This document shows, one piece after another, positions 1 through 6,891 of a DNA stretch of 64,000 nt (its first letter is position 1; each line of letters begins with the position of its first letter). The notes below the pieces were generated by a model. The model was not told where the DNA came from. It was given only the letters and a program-made list of their open reading frames with translations, and did no database searches. This DNA comes from Accumulibacter sp. Lineage in GTDB: Bacteria; Pseudomonadota; Gammaproteobacteria; Burkholderiales; Rhodocyclaceae. Position numbers and translations under genes: made by a program. The DNA lies in assembly GCF_029255285.1 (NCBI RefSeq), contig NZ_JAPUVI010000088.1:20429-84428 (forward strand). Reading direction: 5' to 3'.

Positions 1-2
1 AG

Positions 3-1808
3 GCCGGCCAACCCGCGCGCGACGGTTTTCGGCACACCTTGCACGCCCTTGCCTGGACGCTTCTGAAGGCGGCGCCCTTTCCCCTGCTGCTGGGCGCCAC
101 CGGTTGGCTGCTGCGCGCACCGGAAAGCGGCAGTGCGCTCGCGCACGCTTTCGGTGGCGGATTGATACGCGTCTCGCTCAACGCCTACGTTCTCCTCGCA
201 CTGCGCGAGATTTGCCTTCCCGGAGGGCTGGCCACGGCGCATCTGCAATGGCCGGAGCCCGTCGCGCACCGGCTGCGCGTCGAACTGGGGCGCCTGTTCT
301 GGCTCTTCATCCCGGCGAATCTCGTCGGACGACTGGCGCTCGACCTCAACCCGGCGAGCAGCGGCGGGGTCGTTGCCCGGCTGGCCCTGTTGCTGGCAAG
401 CGTGGGGATTGCCCTCTTCGTCTACCGGATCTTCCACCCGGCGCGTGGCGTGTTGACGGAGCAGCGGCGCAAATCCAACGCGGCCTTGTTCTTCCGTTTG
501 CAGCCGATATGGTTCGCCGCCCTGGTCGCGGCGCCCTTCGTTGTCCTCGTCTCGACGTTCAACGGTTACGTTTACCCGGCGGTGATCATGATGAACTCGC
601 TGCTCATGACCTTCTGGCTGGCCTGCGGCATGGTCCTGTTGCATGGCCTGGCCTGGCGCTGGCTGACCTTGCTGCGCCAACGCGCCGGCCTGAGGAGCGC
701 TGGCCAGGAAGGCACGGGCGGCGCTGTCCCGGACAGCGAAACGGCGACGCCCGGCGATTCCGGCGATGCGCCGGCGGCGGCTTACGCTGAGCTCGACCTG
801 GCGGCGATCACCGAGGACAGCCGCGAGCTGCTCGGCATCTTCACCACCTTGCTCGCTCTGGCCGGCCTGCTCGCCATCTGGTCCGCCGTCTTTCCGGCCT
901 TGCGCATCCTCGACGACGTTACGCTGTGGTATGGCTCGGCGACGATCGATGGCGAAGACCGGCGCCTGCCGATCACGCTCGCCGATCTGGGCCTCGCCCT
1001 GATCTATCTGCTCAGCATGCTGACCTTCGCCAGGCGACTGCCGGCGGTGCTCGACGTGATCCTGCTGGAACGCTTTCGCCTGCCCTCCGGCAGCCGCTAC
1101 ACCGTCACCACCCTGACCACCTACGGCATCGTCGCCGGTGGCACGCTGCTCACGCTCAACACGCTGGGTGCCCAATGGTCGCAAGTGCAGTGGCTGGTGG
1201 CGGCGCTTAGCGTCGGTATCGGCTTCGGCTTGCAGGAAATCGTCGCCAATTTCATCAGCGGCCTGATTATCCTGTTCGAGCGGCCGGTACGGGTGGGCGA
1301 CCTCATCACGGTCGGCAACACCGACGGCGTGGTGACCAAGATTCGCATCCGTGCGACGACGATTCGTAACGCCGACCGCAAGGAGCTGGTGGTGCCCAAC
1401 AAGGAATTCATCACCGGCCGCCTGCTCAACTGGTCGCTGTCGGACCAGATTACCCGGGTCGTCGTCAGCGTCGGCGTCGCCTACGGTACCGACGTCGACC
1501 GGGCGCACGCCTTGATGCGCGAAGCGGCGGACGAGCATCCGCACATCCTTGCCGACCCGCCGCCGAGTCTGAGCTTCGACGCCTTTGGCGACAATTCGCT
1601 GATGCTGACCCTGCGTGCCTTCGTCGACGACCTCGATCATCGAAGTGTGACGATGACCGACCTGCACAAGGCGATCAATCGCAAGTTCGAGCAGGCCGGA
1701 GTCGTCATGGCTTTCCCGCAGCGCGATCTGCACTTCGATCCACGGTCGCCGCTGCGTGTCAGGCTCGAAGACGCCAGACCGGCCAAGCCCGACACCGATA
1801 CGCGCTAG
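3..1808 (+). CDS. MscK/MscS-type mechanosensitive channel, 5' end outside window
   Basis: The frame is open from base 3 and the first possible start (TTG at 39) has no ribosome-binding site, so the gene almost certainly begins upstream; about 589 residues are visible. It encodes an inner-membrane channel that opens under membrane tension and releases osmolytes on hypo-osmotic shock. The visible part has many hydrophobic segments (roughly residues 1-215 and 265-345), then the pore-lining MscS helix around residues 385-410 (GIGFGLQEIVANF, followed by ERPVRVGD), the beta domain (about 410-470) and the C-terminal alpha/beta domain up to FPQRDLHF (about 565). The extra transmembrane segments before the MscS core match the large MscK/KefA class, whose members are about 1,100 residues, rather than the 280-residue MscS class. 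No partner gene is evident downstream. Confidence 0.9.
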   Translation, partial: AGQPARDGFRHTLHALAWTLLKAAPFPLLLGATGWLLRAPESGSALAHAFGGGLIRVSLNAYVLLALREICLPGGLATAHLQWPEPVAHRLRVELGRLFWLFIPANLVGRLALDLNPASSGGVVARLALLLASVGIALFVYRIFHPARGVLTEQRRKSNAALFFRLQPIWFAALVAAPFVVLVSTFNGYVYPAVIMMNSLLMTFWLACGMVLLHGLAWRWLTLLRQRAGLRSAGQEGTGGAVPDSETATPGDSGDAPAAAYAELDLAAITEDSRELLGIFTTLLALAGLLAIWSAVFPALRILDDVTLWYGSATIDGEDRRLPITLADLGLALIYLLSMLTFARRLPAVLDVILLERFRLPSGSRYTVTTLTTYGIVAGGTLLTLNTLGAQWSQVQWLVAALSVGIGFGLQEIVANFISGLIILFERPVRVGDLITVGNTDGVVTKIRIRATTIRNADRKELVVPNKEFITGRLLNWSLSDQITRVVVSVGVAYGTDVDRAHALMREAADEHPHILADPPPSLSFDAFGDNSLMLTLRAFVDDLDHRSVTMTDLHKAINRKFEQAGVVMAFPQRDLHFDPRSPLRVRLEDARPAKPDTDTR

Positions 1809-1935
1809 TTGCCGAGCGGCGGAGAACGGCCGCTACCGACTTGCCGGTCGGCCGGGCATCGGTCGGGTTTTGGCGGCCGGCATTGTCCGGGCACGTCGTT
1901 GACCGGCCCGGCGTGGCAGTCTCATACTCCTGCGC

Positions 1936-3366
1936 ATGGATTTCAGCTTTTTTTCCTTGCTGCATGTGCTCGTCCTGCTGGCGGTTTCGCTCCGCGTTTT
2001 TTCGCGGCGTAGTTCGCATGGCACGGCACTCGCTTGGCTGCTGCTGATCGTCCTGCTGCCGGCAGTCGGCGTCCTGATCTATCTGCTGATCGGCGAACGC
2101 CGCCTCGGCAAGACCTGGATGCGAAGGGCGATTGCCTTGCAGCCGCAGATCCTGAGCTGGGCGCGGCGCATTCCCGCCGAGCATGTCGTTGCACCGAGCA
2201 CCCTGACGACCGGTGCCGAAAGTATCAGCCGACTGGCCACGGGTTCGGTCGGTCTGCCGCTGATGGGTGGTCATCGCCTGCAACTGCTGATCGACAGCGA
2301 GTCGAGCATGCGCACGCTGATTGCCGATATCGACGCTGCCCGCCGTTCGGTTCATCTGGAGTTCTACATCTGGAGCGCCGGCGGCTTTGTCGACGACCTC
2401 ATCACGGCGCTGGTCGGTGCCGCCCGGCGTGGAGTCTCTTGCTGTGCTCTGATGGATTCCCTCGGCAGCCGGCCGTTTTTCAAGAGCGAGGCCTTCGTAC
2501 GTCTGCAGGAAGCTGGCGTCAGCATCGTCGAAGTGCTGCCCGTCAATCCGCTGCGCGCGCTATTCGTACGCCTGGACCTGCGCGATCACCGCAAGATCGC
2601 CGTCATCGACCGCCGTATTGCTTACACCGGAAGCATGAACATCGCCGATCCGGAGTTCTTCAAGCGGGATGCCGGGGTTGGTGAGTGGGTCGACGCGATG
2701 GTCCGCGTCGAGGGGCCGGCGGCCTGGGTACTCGAAGCGGTCTCACTGTCGCTGACGGCTTTGCAGACCGGAGCCAACTTTGCCCCGCCGCCGCCGCCCA
2801 AACTGCCCAGCACCGGAAGCAGCCACGTCCAGATCTTTCCGTCGGGACCGCAGGCCGCCACACGGCACATCGAACAGCTTCTGCTGGCCGCCATTTACGC
2901 CGCGCGGCGCGAGATCGTCCTCACGACACCCTATTTCGTCCCTGGCGAGACACTGCTCACGGCATTGCGCTCGGCCGCCTTGCGCGGCGTTCGCGTCATC
3001 CTGATCGTGCCCGAGAAAGTGGATTCACTGTTTGTCCGCTACGCCAGCGATGCTTATAACGACGACCTATTGGCGGTTGGCATCACGATCCTGCATTTTC
3101 ACGGCGGCCTGTTGCACACCAAAAGCATGGTGGTGGATGAGGAAATCACCATATTCGGAACGGTCAACCTCGATCTGCGCAGTTTCGAGCTAAATTTCGA
3201 GGTGTCGCTGATCGCCTACGACCGGACGTTTGCGGCCACCACGCGGAAACTGCAGCGCGCGTACGAAGCGCGGTCGCGGCCGCTGCATCTGGCACAGTGG
3301 CGCGCTCGGCCGAAGTGGCGGCGATTGCTCGAAAACGCGGTGCAGGTCATGGGGCCGCTGCTCTGA
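1936..3366 (+). CDS. cls: cardiolipin synthase (phospholipase D family)
   Basis: Makes cardiolipin by transphosphatidylation of phosphatidylglycerol at the inner membrane. The 476-residue protein has the usual layout: two N-terminal membrane helices (about residues 2-18 and 32-52, ending LIGERRLG) and two phospholipase D domains, each with an HxK(x)4D catalytic motif: DHRKIAVID near residue 217 and HTKSMVVDE near residue 394, each followed by the expected GS.N/GT.N element (TGSMNIAD, FGTVNLDLR). Length fits bacterial ClsA-type enzymes. It stands alone on the plus strand, 127 bp after the mechanosensitive channel; a functional link through membrane stress is plausible but only inferred. Confidence 0.95.
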   Translation: MDFSFFSLLHVLVLLAVSLRVFSRRSSHGTALAWLLLIVLLPAVGVLIYLLIGERRLGKTWMRRAIALQPQILSWARRIPAEHVVAPSTLTTGAESISRLATGSVGLPLMGGHRLQLLIDSESSMRTLIADIDAARRSVHLEFYIWSAGGFVDDLITALVGAARRGVSCCALMDSLGSRPFFKSEAFVRLQEAGVSIVEVLPVNPLRALFVRLDLRDHRKIAVIDRRIAYTGSMNIADPEFFKRDAGVGEWVDAMVRVEGPAAWVLEAVSLSLTALQTGANFAPPPPPKLPSTGSSHVQIFPSGPQAATRHIEQLLLAAIYAARREIVLTTPYFVPGETLLTALRSAALRGVRVILIVPEKVDSLFVRYASDAYNDDLLAVGITILHFHGGLLHTKSMVVDEEITIFGTVNLDLRSFELNFEVSLIAYDRTFAATTRKLQRAYEARSRPLHLAQWRARPKWRRLLENAVQVMGPLL

Positions 3367-3585
3367 ACTCTCCGGCCAGGCGAACCCGGCTCGCCAGGGC
3401 GAAGGGCCGACCGGTAGGCGGCGGGTTTCCAGCGCAACGCTCGGTCGTCACCGCTTCTTGCGACGCGGCTCGCTACCCTCGTGCCGGCTATCGATTGACG
3501 CGGAAAAAGCGTTGGAGTACAAACGTCTTCGGTCTCGACTCGGGCCGATACCGGCGAGCGGGCGAATACAACAAGGAGAAGCAAG

Positions 3586-3840
3586 ATGAAAACCCTCGTC
3601 ATGTCCTTCGGAAGCGCTTTACTGGCCATGGCCGCCGCGACGGATGTCGAAGCGGTCACGTGCGCCAACGGCGTCTATCGTGCCGGCTGCGCCGGCCCGA
3701 ACGGCGCTGTCGTGGCGCGCAAACCGGTGGCGGTCGTTGCGCCACCGCCCCCCAAGGCCGTGGTCGTCGCTCCGGCGCCGCGGCCCGTGGTCGTCGCCCC
3801 CGCTTGTCGTTACGTCAATGGGGTGCGCGTCTGTCGTTGA
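3586..3840 (+). CDS. small secreted Pro/Val-rich protein, function unknown
   Basis: An 84-residue protein with a strong ribosome-binding site (AAGGAG, 7 bases before ATG). Residues 1-22 form a signal peptide (MKTLVMSFGSALLAMAAA, then DVEA). The mature part has two cysteine pairs: C-x8-C near the start (CANGVYRAGC) and C-x8-C at the end (CRYVNGVRVC), separated by a low-complexity stretch in which AP/VV/PPP units repeat (about residues 45-70). The paired spacing suggests two small disulfide loops joined by an extended linker, in the periplasm or outside the cell. I do not recognise a named family. The preceding 219 bases (3367-3585) show no gene. Confidence 0.75.
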   Translation: MKTLVMSFGSALLAMAAATDVEAVTCANGVYRAGCAGPNGAVVARKPVAVVAPPPPKAVVVAPAPRPVVVAPACRYVNGVRVCR

Positions 3841-3925
3841 CTTTGACGGCAGGGCCGCGCTAGACGCCGACCGGCAAACACTGTCGAGCAGGAAAATGGG
3901 CCAATCTTTTCAGGGAGAATTCGTC

Positions 3926-4393
3926 ATGTCTTTGCAGGGAAAACTCGTCATGTTCCGGCAGACCGCAGCCTACCTGTCGGCCGGCGTACTGGCCGCCAGT
4001 CTTGGCGCTTGCGCCGTGCCCGGGCCGCAACCCGGTGAAATCGAGATACGCACCGGGGTCATCGAACAGATCACCCGGGTTCAGCTACCGAGCAATCATC
4101 ACGCCGGCGTCGGTGCCGTCGTCGGTGGTCTCGCCGGTCTCGGCATCGGCAGCTTGATCGGTGGCGGTACCGGGCGCGATGTCGCGATGGTGGCGGGCGC
4201 TATCGGCGGCGCCGTCGCCGGCAACGAAATCGAGAAGAGGTACGATCAACCGGTGCCAGGGCAGCAGGTCATCGTCCGTACCGGCAACGGCGTTCTGGTG
4301 TCGATCACGCAGCCGCTCAATCCGAATCTGTTCCAGGGCCAGCGGGTGTATATCGAAGGCTACGGCGAAGGCGCACGCGTCGTGTCGCGCTAG
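3926..4393 (+). CDS. glycine-zipper outer-membrane lipoprotein (SlyB/Pcp-like)
   Basis: A 155-residue lipoprotein. A signal peptide ends at the lipobox LGAC (about residue 28). The core holds a glycine-zipper 2TM motif: GVGAVVGGLAGLGIGSLIGGG, then DVAMVAGAIGGAVAGNEIEK (about residues 60-105). This is typical of the SlyB/Pcp/17-kDa antigen group, which act as envelope-integrity lipoproteins. The C-terminal part (VPGQQVIVRTGNGVLVSITQ) matches the conserved domain that follows the zipper in this family. Two starts are possible, 3926 and 3950, each with its own near-identical ribosome-binding segment (see findings); the first gives residues MSLQGKLV before the second Met. Three small envelope proteins follow one another here on the same strand. 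Confidence 0.88.
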   Translation: MSLQGKLVMFRQTAAYLSAGVLAASLGACAVPGPQPGEIEIRTGVIEQITRVQLPSNHHAGVGAVVGGLAGLGIGSLIGGGTGRDVAMVAGAIGGAVAGNEIEKRYDQPVPGQQVIVRTGNGVLVSITQPLNPNLFQGQRVYIEGYGEGARVVSR

Positions 4394-4398
4394 CCGCC

Positions 4399-4779
4399 AT
4401 GACCCTTGCGACGATCGGCGAGGACGCGGCCGCCGCTTCACCAGGCGCCACCCTGTGGTGTCTGATAGGTTTGGCTGTCGCCGCGTGCGCACCCGATGCC
4501 TGGCGCGCCGACACACCCTATGAAGCGGCGCTCGACCGGGTGCAGCGGCAGTGCGGCAGTGAACGCCTGGGCGGCCGAGGCGTCGGCGCGGACCTGATTC
4601 AGGATCCTTATTTTCTGGATTTGAGCTCGCGTTTCTACCATGGCGAAATCAGCCGCGGCGACTACAGCGCAGCCCTTTCCGGATCCTATGGCGCGCCTGC
4701 CGACTCGCCGGGAGTCCTTTGTCTGGTGCGGGCCATGACGCAGCGCGACTTGCCTTCGCCATCGCATGGGGTGGATTGA
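4399..4779 (+). CDS. putative small lipoprotein, unknown function
   Basis: A 126-residue protein starting 6 bases after the glycine-zipper gene. A hydrophobic stretch ending in AVAAC (about residue 30) resembles a lipobox, although the residues before it carry no positive charge, so either the annotated start or export through the lipoprotein route is uncertain. The mature part is polar and has two further cysteines (QCGSER and GVLCLV), which could pair. It overlaps the next gene by 14 bases, suggesting translation from one transcript. No family recognised. Confidence 0.6.
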   Translation: MTLATIGEDAAAASPGATLWCLIGLAVAACAPDAWRADTPYEAALDRVQRQCGSERLGGRGVGADLIQDPYFLDLSSRFYHGEISRGDYSAALSGSYGAPADSPGVLCLVRAMTQRDLPSPSHGVD

Positions 4780-5401
4780 CCGCTTGGCGAGCGGCCGGGA
4801 ACGCTCTGGCCGCGCAGCGCTTTCGACCGGACAGGTGGGGGGACGCTCAGCCGTCTCGGCGCTTTGCCGCCGTCTGGCCGCCTGGCCGTTGCTGGCGCTG
4901 CCACTGGTCGCCGCGGCTTGCGCGCCACAGATCGACGAACAGCCAGGGGCCGATACGGCGTCCTTCCGTCCGCACAGCGACGCCTTCCTGCGCTGCGAAG
5001 TCAGCGAATCGACCTATCGGGAAGTGATCGGCCGCTGGTTGCGCGCGCGACCGGCCGACGCCCCGCCGTTGCGCGGCCTGTCGCTCGGGCGAGCCTTCCA
5101 CTTCCCCTGGATCTCGCGCCACCTCGCCGAGTCGGCACTGAGGGATGGCCAATGGGATGCGCGTCGAGGCCGGCCGCGCCACGCTGGGGAAAACCGATGG
5201 GTGGCGTCGACGCTGTCGGAGCCCGACTTCCTGGTGCGCCTGGCGATTCCTTTCGCCGGCAGTCCCTACGCGCCGGTCGGCGTGTCGGTCGAGAAAGTCC
5301 TGGTCGGCAAAGCGCAGGAGGTCGCACCCGACCTTGCGGCGGGACAGCGGCGGCTGCCGTTCGACGCCCAGATCTGGCTCACTATCGACAGCCGACGATG
5401 A
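4766..5401 (+). CDS. putative lipoprotein, unknown function
   Basis: A 211-residue protein whose hydrophobic segment LAAWPLLALPLVAAAC (about residues 37-52) ends in a lipobox. From the ATG at 4766 the signal peptide would carry an unusually long N-terminal region; an in-frame GTG at 4835 gives a normal one (two Arg, then the hydrophobic core), so the true start may be there. The mature region has a single later cysteine (FLRCEVSE) and the hydrophobic pattern of a folded globular domain up to QIWLTIDSR. It overlaps the preceding lipoprotein by 14 bases and probably shares its transcript. No family recognised. Confidence 0.6.
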   Translation: MGWIDRLASGRERSGRAALSTGQVGGRSAVSALCRRLAAWPLLALPLVAAACAPQIDEQPGADTASFRPHSDAFLRCEVSESTYREVIGRWLRARPADAPPLRGLSLGRAFHFPWISRHLAESALRDGQWDARRGRPRHAGENRWVASTLSEPDFLVRLAIPFAGSPYAPVGVSVEKVLVGKAQEVAPDLAAGQRRLPFDAQIWLTIDSRR

Positions 5402-5537
5402 CCGTCGGGAACGATCCCGGGCGGGCGGTGGCCAAGCGCTTGACGCCGGCCGCTGGCGCCCGATCCACGTTCGGCCGTCAAGCGGCAGGAAGGCTTGCGC
5501 TCGGCCGCAGTTGGCGGCAGCGGAAGGACGGAGCGCG

Positions 5538-6887
5538 GTGAAGTGGACTCCGGCGTACCTGCTGGATCGCCTCGATATCGTCGTGTGGGGCGGTTCGCCG
5601 GAGGCGCTGCCGGCCGGCCGGCGGCACGGCTTGCGGCTGCTGCGCCTGGCCATGGTCCTGTTCCGGGATTTGGCCTATGGACAGCTCACGCTGTGGGCGA
5701 TGAGCCTGGTCTATACCACGCTGCTTTCCTTCGTTCCTCTGCTCGCCTTGAGTTTTTCGGTGCTCAAGGCCTTTGGCGTCCATAACCAGATCGAACCGAC
5801 ACTGGCCCGGCTGCTCGCGCCGCTCGGCGCGAACGCCGACGAGATCAGTCCGCGCGTCATCCAGTTCGTCGACAACACCAACGTCGGCGTGCTCGGCTCG
5901 GCCGGTCTGGCGTTATTGCTCTACACGGTGGTTTCGCTGGTGCAGAAGATCGAGGAGTCGTTCAACGCCATCTGGCACATCGCTACCCCACGCAGCATCG
6001 CCGAACGCTTCAGCCTCTACCTGAGCGCGCTGCTGGTCGGACCGATACTGATCTTCGCCGCGGTCGGCATCACGGCCGCTACCCTGGACATGGCCGGCGT
6101 GCGCGAGTTTCTGGCGCTCGAACCCATCGGCTGGATGGCCGCGCTGATCGGGCGGCTGGTGCCTTATCTGATCGCCATCGGCACCTTCACGGCGATCTAC
6201 ATGGCCGTTCCCAAGACCCGTGTGGACATCGGCCCGGCGCTCGCCGGCGGCTTGGTCGGCGGGCTCCTGTGGCAGATTTCGGGTTGGGCCTTCGCCGCCT
6301 TCGTCGCTTCGTCGAGCCAGTACTCGGCGATCTACTCGGGCTTCGCGGTGGTCATCCTGTTCATGTTCTGGCTTTACCTGAGCTGGTTGATCCTGCTCAT
6401 CGGAGCCAGCGTCGCCTTCTACCGGCAACACCCGGAGTCGGTCGTGGCCACCGGCGGCGAGCCGCGGCTCAGTAACCGCATGCGCGAGCGCCTGGCCCTG
6501 GCGATCATGAGTGCGGTCGGCGCGCACTACCTGGCGGGGCGTCCGCCATGGACGCTGGCGCAACTCTGCCAGCTTCTGCGGGTGCCCAAACACGCCGTCG
6601 AAACGATGCTCGCCGCCTTGCAGAGTGGCGGCCTGCTGGTGCAGAGCAAGGACGATGCGGGGGGCTATCTGCCGGCCCGCGACCTCGGTGCGATTTCGCT
6701 CAAACAGTTGCTGGACCTCGTCCGCTCGGCCGGCGAAAGCCGCTTTCTCGCCCCGGCCGGTCTGCCGGTCCCGGAGCGTGTCGAGCAGATCCTGCAAGGA
6801 ATCGACGACTCGCTTGGCGCGGCTTTCGAAGGGATCAGCGTACTCGATCTGGCCGCCGAGGCGTCCGCTGCCCGACCCGCGGCGTGA
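5538..6887 (+). CDS. YihY/BrkB-family inner-membrane protein with C-terminal winged-helix region
   Basis: Starts at GTG 5538 (preceded by GGAAGGA) and gives 449 residues beginning MKWTPAYLLDRL. The first about 300 residues are the YihY/BrkB fold (formerly misnamed ribonuclease BN): a helix starting LTLWAMSLVYTTLLSFVPLL, the conserved IEESFNAIWHI segment, and five or six membrane helices ending in the WLYLSWLILLIGASVAFY signature. The C-terminal 130 residues (after RMRERLALAIM) look like a cytoplasmic winged-helix domain (LAQLCQLLRVPKHAVETML... LQSGGLLVQ), a common extension in betaproteobacteria. Transport function is unproven for the family. It ends 4 bases from the convergent peptidase gene. 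Confidence 0.9.
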   Translation: MKWTPAYLLDRLDIVVWGGSPEALPAGRRHGLRLLRLAMVLFRDLAYGQLTLWAMSLVYTTLLSFVPLLALSFSVLKAFGVHNQIEPTLARLLAPLGANADEISPRVIQFVDNTNVGVLGSAGLALLLYTVVSLVQKIEESFNAIWHIATPRSIAERFSLYLSALLVGPILIFAAVGITAATLDMAGVREFLALEPIGWMAALIGRLVPYLIAIGTFTAIYMAVPKTRVDIGPALAGGLVGGLLWQISGWAFAAFVASSSQYSAIYSGFAVVILFMFWLYLSWLILLIGASVAFYRQHPESVVATGGEPRLSNRMRERLALAIMSAVGAHYLAGRPPWTLAQLCQLLRVPKHAVETMLAALQSGGLLVQSKDDAGGYLPARDLGAISLKQLLDLVRSAGESRFLAPAGLPVPERVEQILQGIDDSLGAAFEGISVLDLAAEASAARPAA

Positions 6888-6891
6888 AGTC

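Noticed and set aside
5398-5541. A 47-codon frame overlapping the preceding stop (ATGA)
   Set aside because: Arg/Gly/Ala-rich with no structural pattern; it covers the ribosome-binding site of the YihY-family gene.
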